Assembly (NCBI RefSeq): GCF_003952165.1
Contig: NZ_RXFT01000026.1
Span: 1-53,479 of the forward strand
DNA length: 53,479 bases
From: Variovorax guangxiensis
GTDB taxonomy: Bacteria > Pseudomonadota > Gammaproteobacteria > Burkholderiales > Burkholderiaceae_C
Direction: 5' to 3'
Shown here: positions 7,413-15,261 of the stretch, piece by piece
Layout: each line of letters starts with the position of its first letter
How positions within the stretch are numbered: position 1 is the stretch's first letter
Notes under the pieces: generated by a model
The model's database searches: none
Told to the model about the DNA's origin: nothing
Seen by the model: only the letters and a program-made list of their open reading frames with translations
Made by a program: the position numbers and the translations under genes

Positions 7413-8471
7413 ATGGCAATTGACCTGTCCGCACTCGACGAAGCGCCTATCGTCGCTTCGCCCAAAGCAGCGCCTGCAAAGCAGGTGAAGACCGCGCCTC
7501 GCGCGCCGATCGGCCTCTTCGTGGAAGACGCGGATCAGCCACGAACCGAATTCGACGACGTTGAATTCGAGGAATTCTGCGAAGACGTGAAAGAGCATGG
7601 AATTCTTCAGCCGCTGGTTGTCATCGAGCGGGCCGACGGCAAACTGTTGATTCGCTTCGGTGCCCGCCGCTTTCGCGCCGGCACCCGGCTCGGGCTCACC
7701 GAACTGCCCTATGTGGTTACGGAAGATCCTCGCCAACTCGACGACTACGCCCAGGTCAGCGAGAACGAACGTCGCAAGGGATTGCAGCCGCTGGAACTGG
7801 CGAACTTCATTGCGAAGCGCCTGAAGGCCGGTGATAAAAAGAAGACGATCGCCAGTAAGTTGAAGATCGACCCGAGCGCCGTTACGCACCTGCTTGCACT
7901 GACGGATGCGCCGCCCTTCCTGCTGGAGCTGTATCACAGCCGCAAGTGCCGTACAGCGCAATACCTGTACACCCTGCGCAACCTGCATACGCAGAACCCC
8001 GAGCTGGTGGAAAACCGGACGGCAGCGGCAGAGGAAATTGACCGTGCCTTCCTGGCGGCACTCTCGGAAGAGGTCGCGCCCTCGAAGCCCGCGACCACCA
8101 CCACGCCCCCCGAAAGCGGCGCCTTGAAAGACCCTCTTGATAATATCAAGGGCGATTCCGAAGGCTCCAGCGGTGACGGTGACTCCAGCCACGATGCCCC
8201 CGACGATCCCGGCACGGGCGGACCGGACGTGCAGCACATTCCAGCGCACAACCCGGACCTCGAAAACGATCCGCCTGGTCCAAGCGATCCAGACAAGCTC
8301 AAGAAGCCGCTGCTGCTCGCCAAGTTCGGCGACAAGGAGGTGATGGTTGTCCTGAAGAAGCGCCCTTCTTCGGCCGGGCTCGTTTTCATCAGGTACGAAG
8401 ACAGCAACCTCGAAGAAGAGGTCAACATCAGCGATGTCGTTCTGACCTTGTTGACGGACTCCAAGGTGTGA
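7413..8471 (+). CDS. parB: ParB/KorB partition and regulatory protein
   Basis: A 352-residue protein with the ParB N-terminal domain (DADQPRTEF, GARRFRAGTRLGL, ENERRKG; the last two are the nucleotide-binding boxes of CTP-switch ParB proteins) and a central helix-turn-helix around KTIASKLKIDPSAVTHLLAL. A Pro/Gly/Asp-rich linker leads to a C-terminal domain (LAKFGDKEVMVVLKKRP...) resembling the KorB dimerisation domain. It may be both centromere binder and global repressor, like KorB of RP4. No parS/OB site was identified with confidence. Confidence 0.88.
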   Translation: MAIDLSALDEAPIVASPKAAPAKQVKTAPRAPIGLFVEDADQPRTEFDDVEFEEFCEDVKEHGILQPLVVIERADGKLLIRFGARRFRAGTRLGLTELPYVVTEDPRQLDDYAQVSENERRKGLQPLELANFIAKRLKAGDKKKTIASKLKIDPSAVTHLLALTDAPPFLLELYHSRKCRTAQYLYTLRNLHTQNPELVENRTAAAEEIDRAFLAALSEEVAPSKPATTTTPPESGALKDPLDNIKGDSEGSSGDGDSSHDAPDDPGTGGPDVQHIPAHNPDLENDPPGPSDPDKLKKPLLLAKFGDKEVMVVLKKRPSSAGLVFIRYEDSNLEEEVNISDVVLTLLTDSKV

Positions 8472-8707
8472 GCACCAAAGCCCTCCCCGAGCGAGCCAAG
8501 CACCGCCTGCGCCTAGCGGCCGGCTTGCTCCGCTCGGAGGGGCACACCTTCGACGTGCCCCGTGATGAGTTCTACGACCAGGTGCAAAAGGCTCTGGCCG
8601 GCCTGAGTGCAGAGCGCCAGGCGCGACTGAAATCTCTCGTCGACTGGGTGGAGGTCTACGACAACGCCCTCCCCTCTCAGGTTCCGACATCCTCCAAGCG
8701 TTCCTGA
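8468..8707 (+). CDS. hypothetical protein, 79 residues
   Basis: Unrecognised. The GTG start overlaps the parB stop (GTGA), suggesting translational coupling in the partition operon. The sequence (ALPERAKHRLRLAAGLLRSE...) is helical and basic at the N-terminus. Its 3' end overlaps the 3' end of the convergent SprT-like gene by 31 bases. Confidence 0.6.
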   Translation: MSTKALPERAKHRLRLAAGLLRSEGHTFDVPRDEFYDQVQKALAGLSAERQARLKSLVDWVEVYDNALPSQVPTSSKRS

Positions 8708-9372
8708 CAGTCACCGCAGATCAGGTTCAGATTCGGCTTGCCCCACGCGTTCACGCCGCACTTGCTGCACGAGTACTTCCGGCGATTCGACTTCGACGTC
8801 GGCGCCTCCAGCTCGACGCCCATGGCGATCAGGTCCGCAGCTTCCACCCCCTCTACCGCTCCCGCCATCACCTGGTCAACCAGTTTCTGGACCGGCAGCC
8901 GATCGCGCCATGTGATCGCGAGCCTCGACAGCAGCTCATTGCAAGCCGCCTCGAACTGCCCCCCTTCGATGATGTAGTCCATCATCTGCTCGCCGACCTT
9001 CTTCCCGCCAGGCTCTCCCGTGTTTGACGGCATGAGCCCGATCGCCTCCATCTTCGCGCCCCACTCTTTGTTGTGATAGCTGCGTCGGCCTGGCTTGCCG
9101 AAGTGGAACTGCCATTGATGAGCCATTTCGTGCACCAGCGTCTGCATGATTTCAGACACAGGGATCACCGCGAACATGGCCGGGTTCATGGCTATCTCGT
9201 CCGTCTTCTCCCCTGAGCTGTTGACGAATCGCTCGCAAGCGAAATACCCGTAAGACCGTTTATCGCGCTGAAAGGTCAGAAGGCACTTCGGCAACTGGCC
9301 GTCGAAAAGCGCTTCATTGAAATGGTCATAGGCAGTTTCCAGCTCTGAGTACGCTTCGTGCGTGGGTTGCAT
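8677..9372 (-). CDS. SprT-like zinc metalloprotease
   Basis: A 231-residue protein with the SprT/Spartan layout. It has a zinc-protease motif HEMAHQW (H81, E82, H85) followed by an RSYHNKEWGAKMEAIGL segment containing the third ligand region, and ends in a zinc ribbon (YSCSKCGVNAWGK...LICGDCQ). ATG 9372 has GGGGGAGCG immediately upstream; the open frame extends to 9453 without homology. Eukaryotic relatives digest DNA-protein crosslinks. A role in removing relaxase or other DNA-bound protein during transfer is speculation. Two 16-bp operator-like palindromes overlap its promoter region. Confidence 0.85.
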   Translation of the reverse strand: MQPTHEAYSELETAYDHFNEALFDGQLPKCLLTFQRDKRSYGYFACERFVNSSGEKTDEIAMNPAMFAVIPVSEIMQTLVHEMAHQWQFHFGKPGRRSYHNKEWGAKMEAIGLMPSNTGEPGGKKVGEQMMDYIIEGGQFEAACNELLSRLAITWRDRLPVQKLVDQVMAGAVEGVEAADLIAMGVELEAPTSKSNRRKYSCSKCGVNAWGKPNLNLICGDCQERLEDVGT

Positions 9373-9389
9373 CGCTCCCCCTTTTTTTT

Positions 9390-9405
9390 TGGATTGTGCA
9401 ATCCA
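9390..9405. promoter_or_regulatory. operator-like palindrome TGGATTGTGCAATCCA, copy 1
   Basis: A 16-bp palindrome with a 2-base centre, 18 bases upstream of the SprT-like start and downstream of its probable -10. Identical copies lie at 9423 and 10955. Confidence 0.7.
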
Positions 9406-9422
9406 CATTGTGCCGGAGTTTA

Positions 9423-9438
9423 TGGATTGTGCAATCCA
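9423..9438. promoter_or_regulatory. operator-like palindrome, copy 2
   Basis: Identical to copy 1 and 33 bp away (about three helical turns). It contains TTGCAC on the reverse strand, a possible -35 for the SprT-like gene, and lies just upstream of the kfrA -35, so one regulator could control both divergent promoters. Confidence 0.7.
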
Positions 9439-9446
9439 GAAATCAC

Positions 9447-9475
9447 TAGACAAATAATAATAAGAATGCTATTAT
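9447..9475 (+). promoter_or_regulatory. kfrA promoter
   Basis: TAGACA (9447-9452) and TATTAT (9470-9475) are separated by 17 bp. The surrounding AT-rich sequence includes an AATAAGAAT/ATTCTTATT inverted repeat (9459-9467 and 9477-9485) covering the -10. Confidence 0.6.
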
Positions 9476-9501
9476 TATTCTTATTACCAAGGAGCCCGGA
9501 C

Positions 9502-10554
9502 ATGGAACTGAATCCCGAAATCCGTGAGCGAGTCATCGCGGCGGCCAATGCGTTGTACGAGCAAGGTGGTCGGGTTGACTTCCCTCGCGTCGACGACGTG
9601 CGCCGCCTGGCCAAGGTCAACATGAATGACGCCTCGATCGTCATGAAGGATTGGCGCCGGCAGCAGACAGCCACGCCGTCCACCGCTCCGATCGCGGTGC
9701 CCGATCGCCTGCGCCTTGCGCACGAAACCGCCCTCGCCCAGACATGGGCCGAGGCCCAGGACATTGCCAACCAGGCACTCCACGCGGCACAGGCAGCATG
9801 GGATCTGGAGCGAGCTGAAGCGGACGCGGTACGTGCTGAACTCTCGGCCGCCTTCGACGGCCAGGCCGTCGAGCTGGAGACGGTGCGTGGCTCGGTGCTC
9901 ACCCTCGAAGCGCAAGCAACCGCATCAGCGGCGCGCTTGGCCGAGTTGACTCAATCGCTCACAGCGATGACCGAGCGTGCCGCCACGGCAGAAGCCCGAG
10001 CTGTAGAAATCGAACGCCGGGCCGATGACCTCCGGGTCGAGTTGGACCATGCGCATGAGGCCCGCCAGCGCTCAGACGCCGAAATCACTCGTCTCAACAG
10101 CGCCCTCTCCGCTGCCCAGGATGCAGTCAAGGTCGCCGTGGCAGAGCTGGAAACCGAGCGCCGAAGGCACGTCGAATCCGTCGCTAAGCTGGAGGGCGTG
10201 AGCGCCGACCTGGCAACCGCAAGGGCCAATTCGGCCTCCGATCGTGCACTCGCTGCTAAGGCTCAAGCCGGGCTCGAAGCCGCCAACGGCAAAGCCGGCG
10301 AACTGGCCCAGGAAGCAGCAAACCTCCGAGGCCGCCTCGATGCGATTGCTGCCAGCGCCGAGTTGGCGCAAACGGCGGTCGATGCCGCCAACGCAAGAGC
10401 CGCCGAGGCGACACGCGAAGCTGCTACGCTCCGCGGCCGTCTTGAAGCGATGGAAGCCAATCGCACCGAGCTGCTGCAAGCCCTTGGCGGTGCGCAGCCA
10501 AGCACCGAGGGCGCCGCGAAAACGCCTGGCAGTGGCGGCACCCGCAAGCGGTAA
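9502..10554 (+). CDS. kfrA: KfrA-like DNA-binding coiled-coil protein
   Basis: A 350-residue protein with the KfrA N-terminal DNA-binding domain (IRERVIAAANALYEQGGRVD, then VRRLAKVNMNDASIVMKDWRR) followed by about 240 residues of nearly unbroken Ala/Glu-rich coiled coil. In IncP plasmids KfrA is an autorepressor that forms filaments and aids stable maintenance. ATG 9502 follows AAGGAG. Its own promoter carries the 16-bp palindrome, so it is one candidate to bind it; the KorA-like protein is the other. Confidence 0.85.
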   Translation: MELNPEIRERVIAAANALYEQGGRVDFPRVDDVRRLAKVNMNDASIVMKDWRRQQTATPSTAPIAVPDRLRLAHETALAQTWAEAQDIANQALHAAQAAWDLERAEADAVRAELSAAFDGQAVELETVRGSVLTLEAQATASAARLAELTQSLTAMTERAATAEARAVEIERRADDLRVELDHAHEARQRSDAEITRLNSALSAAQDAVKVAVAELETERRRHVESVAKLEGVSADLATARANSASDRALAAKAQAGLEAANGKAGELAQEAANLRGRLDAIAASAELAQTAVDAANARAAEATREAATLRGRLEAMEANRTELLQALGGAQPSTEGAAKTPGSGGTRKR

Positions 10555-10814
10555 TGCTCATGAATCCCGCTGACATCTGCGAGTGGGCCGGGTCACTGTT
10601 GGGGATTGCGGGCGCTTTGCTGCTCGCCCTTAATCTCAGAATTTCCCGGTACGGCTGGTTTGTGTTCCTGGCCGCCAACGTTGCCATGATTGCCTTCGCG
10701 CTGTTGATCGACCGTCGGGGGTTGCTGCTGCAACAGGTCACGTTCACCGGAACGAGCCTGATCGGCATCCACAGGGCAGGGTTCAAGTTCAAGCTGCAGC
10801 ATCGCCAAGATTGA
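10554..10814 (+). CDS. small membrane protein, 86 residues
   Basis: Two, possibly three, hydrophobic segments (about residues 12-28 and 34-51: SLLGIAGALLLALNL and WFVFLAANVAMIAFALL), then a basic C-terminus. The start ATG overlaps the kfrA stop (TAATG). It faintly resembles part of a PnuC-type transporter but is too short to be one. Function unknown. Confidence 0.6.
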   Translation: MLMNPADICEWAGSLLGIAGALLLALNLRISRYGWFVFLAANVAMIAFALLIDRRGLLLQQVTFTGTSLIGIHRAGFKFKLQHRQD

Positions 10815-10821
10815 CGATGAA

Positions 10822-10928
10822 CGATCGCTAGCCGCGATCGAAAAATCAACAGGCGCGCAGGGCGCGCAAGTCAGGCGAAGCCTGCCTTGACGGCTGGCTT
10901 TGGGGCCGCGTCACGCAGGGCGTGACGC
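10822..10928. repeat. four consecutive hairpins before oriT
   Basis: Inverted repeats occur at 10822-10840 (CGATCGC/GCGATCG), 10853-10867 (GCGCGC-AGG-GCGCGC), 10872-10884 (CAGGC-GAA-GCCTG) and 10908-10928 (GCGTCACGC-AGG-GCGTGACGC, 9-bp stem). The kfrA operon ends at 10814, so the first may terminate it. As a set they resemble the palindrome array beside oriV. Confidence 0.65.
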
Positions 10929-10954
10929 TTCTCCCCTTGCGCCTCGCCCGGTTA

Positions 10955-10970
10955 TGGATTGTGCAATCCA
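10955..10970. promoter_or_regulatory. operator-like palindrome, copy 3, upstream of oriT/mobC
   Basis: Third exact copy of TGGATTGTGCAATCCA, 156 bases before mobC and 74 bases from the nic site. It links control of the mobilisation operon to that of kfrA and the SprT-like gene. Confidence 0.7.
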
Positions 10971-11040
10971 CAACCGACCTCGGCGGGGGAGGGGCGCCGA
11001 AAACGCTTGATATTCACAAGAAAAGGGAGTGAGGGAGACT

Positions 11041-11087
11041 ATTGCAGGATAGGCACTAGGTGCCGTTTGCAATGCCATTGGCATTGC
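11041..11087 (-). other. oriT: oriT with RP4-type nic core
   Basis: Reverse-strand bases 11051-11044 read TATCCTGC, identical to the RP4/MOBP nic core (YATCCTG|Y); the cut would fall between 11045 and 11044. On the 5' side of the cut lie a GGCAC-TAG-GTGCC repeat (11052-11064) and a perfect 8-bp stem GCAATGCC-ATT-GGCATTGC (11069-11087), as expected for relaxase recognition. mobC and the relaxase gene follow at once. Polarity implies the DNA towards lower coordinates (kfrA, par, ssb, repA) enters the recipient first. Confidence 0.82.
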
Positions 11088-11125
11088 GTTACGCTTGCGC
11101 GTCGTGTTTTAGGGGGATTGTTGGG

Positions 11126-11671
11126 ATGGTTGAGGCTCGAAAACGGCCGACTCAGATCGTGGTCGACCTGCTGCACCTACGGAAGCCATGGGACGATTGG
11201 TGCCGTGCCCGGAGCACGACTCCAAGCGATGCCTTTCGCCAAATCGTGGCGAAGCTGACAGGGCAGGGCGAACAGCTCACCCCCCATGCGGTCGTCGTTG
11301 ACGAACCTGAAAAGCCCACCGTCAAGAAGAAAATCAGCCTGACCCCATCCGAGTGGGAGGCTATTGAAAAGCAGGCATTAACCGATGGCTTCTCGCCTGC
11401 CCGCTGGATCGTGGCGACGATCCGCGCCAGGCTGACCACCACGCCTCAGCTCGGCCAGACCGACATCGAGGCACTGACGCAATCGAATCTGCTGCTCCTG
11501 GCTATGGGGCGGAATCTGAATCAGATTGCTAAGGCTCTAAATGCCGCGCCCGAAACCCGAGCCGCCTACAAAGTCCACGTCATAGAAGAGGCGAGGGCGC
11601 TCATCGCGGAACACACGACCCAGGTTTCCAAGGCCATGGCCGCCAACTCGAAGCGCTGGAGAATAGAGTGA
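11126..11671 (+). CDS. mobC: MobC-family relaxosome accessory protein
   Basis: A 181-residue protein. The C-terminal half carries the MobC signature NLLLLAMGRNLNQIAKALNA. The middle part (KKKISLTPSEWEAIEKQALTDGFSPARWIVATIRARL) looks like a ribbon-helix-helix DNA-binding unit. ATG 11126 has AGGGGGA upstream; the open frame extends further without homology. It should bind oriT next to nic and help the relaxase engage. Its stop overlaps the relaxase GTG start (GTGA). Confidence 0.85.
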   Translation: MVEARKRPTQIVVDLLHLRKPWDDWCRARSTTPSDAFRQIVAKLTGQGEQLTPHAVVVDEPEKPTVKKKISLTPSEWEAIEKQALTDGFSPARWIVATIRARLTTTPQLGQTDIEALTQSNLLLLAMGRNLNQIAKALNAAPETRAAYKVHVIEEARALIAEHTTQVSKAMAANSKRWRIE

Positions 11672-12681
11672 GCACGAAGACATACGTCGACGGCATGCTG
11701 GTCGACTGGGGCACGAAGCTCTTCAATCAAACTCCGATCAAGGCCAAAGGCCCGAAGAAGGGGCTTACCGGCGTGCCGCTGGTGCCGAAGCCGAAAAAGA
11801 AGGGAAAGAGCGGTGGCGCGGTTCAGAAGCTCGATGCCAAGGCCATCCGCAGCAAGCTGGGCTCGATCGCGAAGAAGCCGCCCGAAGTCATGGTCAAGAT
11901 TTCCGGGGGAGGGAAGGGTATGCGCCACATCAAGTCGCATCTTGATTACATCTCCCGGAATGGAAAGATCGAACTCGAGAACGAAGAGGGCGACGTGCTC
12001 ACGGGGATAGAAGATCTGCGCGAGCTGCGCAAGGAATGGCAAGACGGTGGCAGTCGTATTGCGGATGAAAGCGATGTCCGTGAGGCGTTCAACATCGTTT
12101 TGTCGATGCCAGCGGGCACCGACGAACTGGCGGTTAAGCGCGCAGCGCGCGACTTCGCCGCCCAAGAATTCGACGGCCATCAATACGTGATGGCGCTGCA
12201 CACCTTTGCCACCGACCCAGATCCGAAGCCGTCTAAGAACCCCCATGTTCACCTGGCCGTGAAGGCTCAGGCTGCGGACGGCACACGCCTCAATCCACGT
12301 AAGGCGGACTTGCAGCGCTGGCGGGAAGGCTTCGCAGAAGCCTTGCGCGAGCACGGGGTGGAAGCGGCTGCAACAAATCGGCAGCAGCGCCTTAAGCGCG
12401 ACAGAGGTGAAAAGCAACCAGTGCGGCAGATGCGCGAACGAGGTGCCACCTTGGACAGGGTAGGGAAGGGCGGTGCGAGCCCGGAGCGTATTGCAAAGGC
12501 CAAGCGCACTGAAGCCAAGGTCGCCAACCGATACAAGAAGATCACGAAAGCCCTTGCCTCGTCGCCAGATGTCGAGGATCGAAAGCTAGCCGTCGGCCTT
12601 GTGGAGCGGCTGGCGGAAGAGCGTCGAAACGAGCCGATCCGCGGCAAGCCTGGCAGGCCAGCGAAGGACACTGAGCGCTAA
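11668..12681 (+). CDS. relaxase (MOBP-type mobilisation nuclease)
   Basis: A 337-residue relaxase. A GGGKGMRHIKSHLDYISRNGK block contains Y94, the likely nucleophile. The metal-binding histidine cluster is LHTFATD...KNPHVHLAV (H178, H193, H195). It is short for a relaxase, with no helicase or primase domain. The C-terminal third is basic and ends GRPAKDTER, a tail similar to four other proteins here. The nic core immediately upstream fits a MOBP enzyme. The GTG start is coupled to mobC. Confidence 0.85.
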   Translation: MSTKTYVDGMLVDWGTKLFNQTPIKAKGPKKGLTGVPLVPKPKKKGKSGGAVQKLDAKAIRSKLGSIAKKPPEVMVKISGGGKGMRHIKSHLDYISRNGKIELENEEGDVLTGIEDLRELRKEWQDGGSRIADESDVREAFNIVLSMPAGTDELAVKRAARDFAAQEFDGHQYVMALHTFATDPDPKPSKNPHVHLAVKAQAADGTRLNPRKADLQRWREGFAEALREHGVEAAATNRQQRLKRDRGEKQPVRQMRERGATLDRVGKGGASPERIAKAKRTEAKVANRYKKITKALASSPDVEDRKLAVGLVERLAEERRNEPIRGKPGRPAKDTER

Positions 12682-12686
12682 TGCTC

Positions 12687-12714
12687 CCAAAAAAAAGACC
12701 TCCCGAAGGAGGTC
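12687..12714 (-). terminator. intrinsic terminator of the seven-gene operon
   Basis: GACCTCC-CGAA-GGAGGTC (12697-12714) is flanked by an A-run at 12689-12696, giving a T8 tract on the reverse strand. It ends the operon whose last stop is at 12776. Without a T-run on the forward strand it may only weakly terminate the relaxase transcript. Confidence 0.85.
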
Positions 12715-12775
12715 GTAAAACTGCCGAAGCGGGGGAGGGAGGAGGGGAGGGTGCTCCGGCAGGGAATCGTGGCTT

Positions 12776-13180
12776 CTAGGAGCGTTTCTGGAGGCGCTTG
12801 CGGCCTTCCGTCAACCAGGCGCGCGCCTCTCCTTCATTTCCGATATCGATCGCAGCGAACAACTCGGCCAAGCCGCCGATCACATCCGCCTTAGCCAATG
12901 TGCCGGCGCGGTAGTCGTCGAGCACGTGGCCGATCAACGCATCGAAGTTGTTGTGGTCCTGCTCAGTCAGTATTCCAGGGCGTTGCATCGTCATCCTTTC
13001 CTTGTTCGGGTCGTCAGTCTGGCCACCAAGTTTGCGGGTCACGTCAGAAGTTAATTCGTGCACGCAGACTCCAGTTTTGTCGTTGGTCAATAATTCACCC
13101 AAAGCTTTGCCTAAAGCCTCTCGATCTTCTGTAACCAGCCAAGTCACCCAATTGTTCGCGGCTGCGGGGGCATGGGTCAT
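12776..13180 (-). CDS. hypothetical protein, last gene of unknown operon
   Basis: A 134-residue protein with no recognised function. The C-terminal 70 residues (LTEQDHNNFDALIGHVLDDY..AIDIGNEGEARAWL) look like a self-contained helical domain. An internal ATG near 12988, with AAGGAAAGG upstream, could produce this domain alone. The long start at 13180 overlaps the previous stop (ATGA), so both forms are possible. Confidence 0.6.
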   Translation of the reverse strand: MTHAPAAANNWVTWLVTEDREALGKALGELLTNDKTGVCVHELTSDVTRKLGGQTDDPNKERMTMQRPGILTEQDHNNFDALIGHVLDDYRAGTLAKADVIGGLAELFAAIDIGNEGEARAWLTEGRKRLQKRS

Positions 13181-13611
13181 GATTGGGCGCGGTTGTTGTT
13201 CCCCTGAAAATCCCCGAAGGCTTGGTCAGTTCCTCTGGTCAAGCCGCGCTGCGCCTCGTGCAACGCGTTCTCTATGTGCACCTGCACCGGGACATCGACC
13301 CCAGCTCGTTCACATAGCTCAGCTGCCTGCGACAACGCCAGCACTGCGGCTTTTACGGCGATGATCGCCTTGCTTTCTGCTTGCGTATCGACGGCGCGCC
13401 ACACAAAGACCACTTCTGGTGCCCAGTGCAGAGAGTCGTTTTGCGATCGGAATAGGTCGTTCTCGTAGCGACCACGAACGCCAAATGAATCTGGATCTCG
13501 ATCCACCATGGCGAAAGTCCAAAAATGAACCGCCTGCCCATTGGCTGGGTGTTGGAGTTCCGTGAAAACGAGCTTGGATTTCGGCACCGCTCTTGCATCG
13601 TTAACAGTCAT
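13177..13611 (-). CDS. hypothetical protein, 144 residues
   Basis: Unrecognised soluble protein beginning MTVNDARAVPKSKLVFTELQ, with no signal peptide or membrane segment. The start and stop overlap both neighbours by four bases (ATGA), so it is translated as part of the seven-gene unit. It has a beta-like N-terminal half and a helical C-terminal half. Confidence 0.6.
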   Translation of the reverse strand: MTVNDARAVPKSKLVFTELQHPANGQAVHFWTFAMVDRDPDSFGVRGRYENDLFRSQNDSLHWAPEVVFVWRAVDTQAESKAIIAVKAAVLALSQAAELCERAGVDVPVQVHIENALHEAQRGLTRGTDQAFGDFQGNNNRAQS

Positions 13612-14918
13612 GAATGCTCTCCATCGCGCCCGGCCTGGTCGCCGCCGAGAGCAGGCAGCTTCACTACAGGGTTCGCGGGATTCAGTAGTGTCGCGGGGTC
13701 TGTGTCGCTGTACAGCGCCTGGAGGCGGGTATTCAGGTCGCCGGCCTGGTCGACGTGGCTCGATGTCACCCGGCAGATACTGATGCCGAGCTTGTCGAGC
13801 GCAGCGATCACGTGTTCTGCAAAAGCGATGTCCGCGCCATCAAGCATTCCGGTTTGCAGTCGTTCATGAACCTTCTCCGCCAACTCTGTTGGTCCCAGAT
13901 GCCGCCACCTCGCGACAATGACTGCGTTCCCGATTTCGGACTTCACGGCGAAAGGGATCTGCGCCGCAATCCCGCCATGTACCAGCTCAAAGCCATGCTG
14001 GAATGCTGTGTACTGGAAGGCTTGGAGCATCGCTTGCCACATATGCGCATTCGTAATGTTGTGCACACTTGCAGCAAGATCCTCAGACACTTCCGCCGTG
14101 TCACCGGCCATTGGGGGAGTCGGTTGTTGCGTTGCTGCTGGAGCCACAACGTAGCCATTTGGGAGCACGACAATGTTGCCGGCCGCCGCCGTCTTAAAGT
14201 GCTGGCGCAGCCTGCGGTGCAGGTCTTCGGTGTAGTGATTCCGATACCCAGGCAATGATGCAAGTGGCCCTGTCGATACGACGTAGAGGCCGTAGCCAAA
14301 TGCAATCAGGGCGATCGCCAGCGACGCAAAGCGTCCGGCAATCTCGGGTATCTGTTGAGCACCGCCATTCCCTAAGTAGCGAAGAAATTGGCTTGTCGCA
14401 TCAGGATTGACAAAGACCTGAATGACCAGCCAGCTCCAGAATGCGGCCAGCGGTATCGCGACTAGCAGAACTCGAAGAACGGCAGTCGCAGATGAAATCA
14501 CCGTCCAGATGACGTTCAGGAGCTGGGCAATCGCATTCCAGCTTCTCCGGTGCACGAGCTGCTGCATCGTCGCGAATTCCCGATCGCTCATGCGCCCGAT
14601 TTCCACGCCATTCATTTCCACGCGCCAAGCCTGAGCACTCTCGGCGTCGATCCGGGCCGTGTAGCCGGCGTCCTTGCGTTGGAGGTACGACGCGACGGCA
14701 ATGCTGCTCAGCGCAGCCGTGGCCACACAGATCAACACATCGAGCCACGTCCACCCGCGAAGACTGACGAACGCGGCCGAAACGAGAAGCGCAGCGATGG
14801 TGGCGAACAGTACCGCGCCATAGCCTGGCCAGGAGGCTTCCAACACCGAGGCGGATGTGGATCTGCTGCGTGCGGTCGACGTGGCAACAGTGCTTGGGTC
14901 AAGAGATTCGTCTGTCAT
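13608..14918 (-). CDS. polytopic membrane protein with soluble C-terminus, unknown
   Basis: A 436-residue protein with four predicted membrane helices: about 32-54, 57-78, 145-170 and 193-214. A roughly 65-residue loop separates the pairs and a soluble C-terminal domain of about 215 residues follows (from SLPGYRNHYTEDLHRRL). No family recognised. ATG 14918 follows a GGGAAG ribosome site. A probable promoter lies at 14939-14966, so it and the two genes after it could also be expressed separately. It may be the membrane platform of the operon's product (inference). Confidence 0.65.
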   Translation of the reverse strand: MTDESLDPSTVATSTARSRSTSASVLEASWPGYGAVLFATIAALLVSAAFVSLRGWTWLDVLICVATAALSSIAVASYLQRKDAGYTARIDAESAQAWRVEMNGVEIGRMSDREFATMQQLVHRRSWNAIAQLLNVIWTVISSATAVLRVLLVAIPLAAFWSWLVIQVFVNPDATSQFLRYLGNGGAQQIPEIAGRFASLAIALIAFGYGLYVVSTGPLASLPGYRNHYTEDLHRRLRQHFKTAAAGNIVVLPNGYVVAPAATQQPTPPMAGDTAEVSEDLAASVHNITNAHMWQAMLQAFQYTAFQHGFELVHGGIAAQIPFAVKSEIGNAVIVARWRHLGPTELAEKVHERLQTGMLDGADIAFAEHVIAALDKLGISICRVTSSHVDQAGDLNTRLQALYSDTDPATLLNPANPVVKLPALGGDQAGRDGEHS

Positions 14919-14938
14919 TTTGCTTCCCTGAACTAGTT

Positions 14939-14966
14939 ATTAAACATAATTACTCTTGTATTGCAA
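14939..14966 (-). promoter_or_regulatory. internal promoter before the 436-residue membrane protein
   Basis: On the reverse strand TTGCAA (14966-14961) and TTTAAT (14944-14939) are 16 bp apart. GCAAC-TCA-GTTGC (14963-14975) overlaps the -35 and could be an operator. The 61-base AT-rich gap is the only real gap in the operon. Confidence 0.5.
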
Positions 14967-14979
14967 CTCAGTTGCGATA

Positions 14980-15261
14980 TCACATGATGGCTACGAAAGC
15001 AACGTAGACCAACAGGCCAGCGCATAGCAGCCATCCGGCCGCGATCCACGAGTACCACGAAGAGCTACGTCGCTTCACGTCCTTCATGCCTTCTTCAATC
15101 TCGGGATCGAAGCGAAAGCCTTTCTTCTTCTGCTCCCAGAGAAAGAAGGCGGCGTGCGCAGCGAGGAAGGCCTTCAACAGGCAGAAGGCGGCCACTGCAA
15201 GGAGTGCGTACCGGATGGACCACAGGTACTCTCCTGCGACGGCGGTGGTGGCGTCAGTCAT
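14980..15261 (-). CDS. small membrane protein, two helices, unknown
   Basis: A 93-residue protein with two membrane helices (about residues 15-42 and 70-91) separated by a charged loop (WEQKKKGFRFDPEIEEGMKD). ATG 15261 overlaps the preceding stop (ATGA). No family recognised. It may pair with the larger membrane protein encoded next. Confidence 0.6.
   Translation of the reverse strand: MTDATTAVAGEYLWSIRYALLAVAAFCLLKAFLAAHAAFFLWEQKKKGFRFDPEIEEGMKDVKRRSSSWYSWIAAGWLLCAGLLVYVAFVAIM

Noticed and set aside
7359..8714. 451-residue reverse-strand frame
   Set aside because: Antisense to parB, whose motifs are firm; no family match in the shadow.
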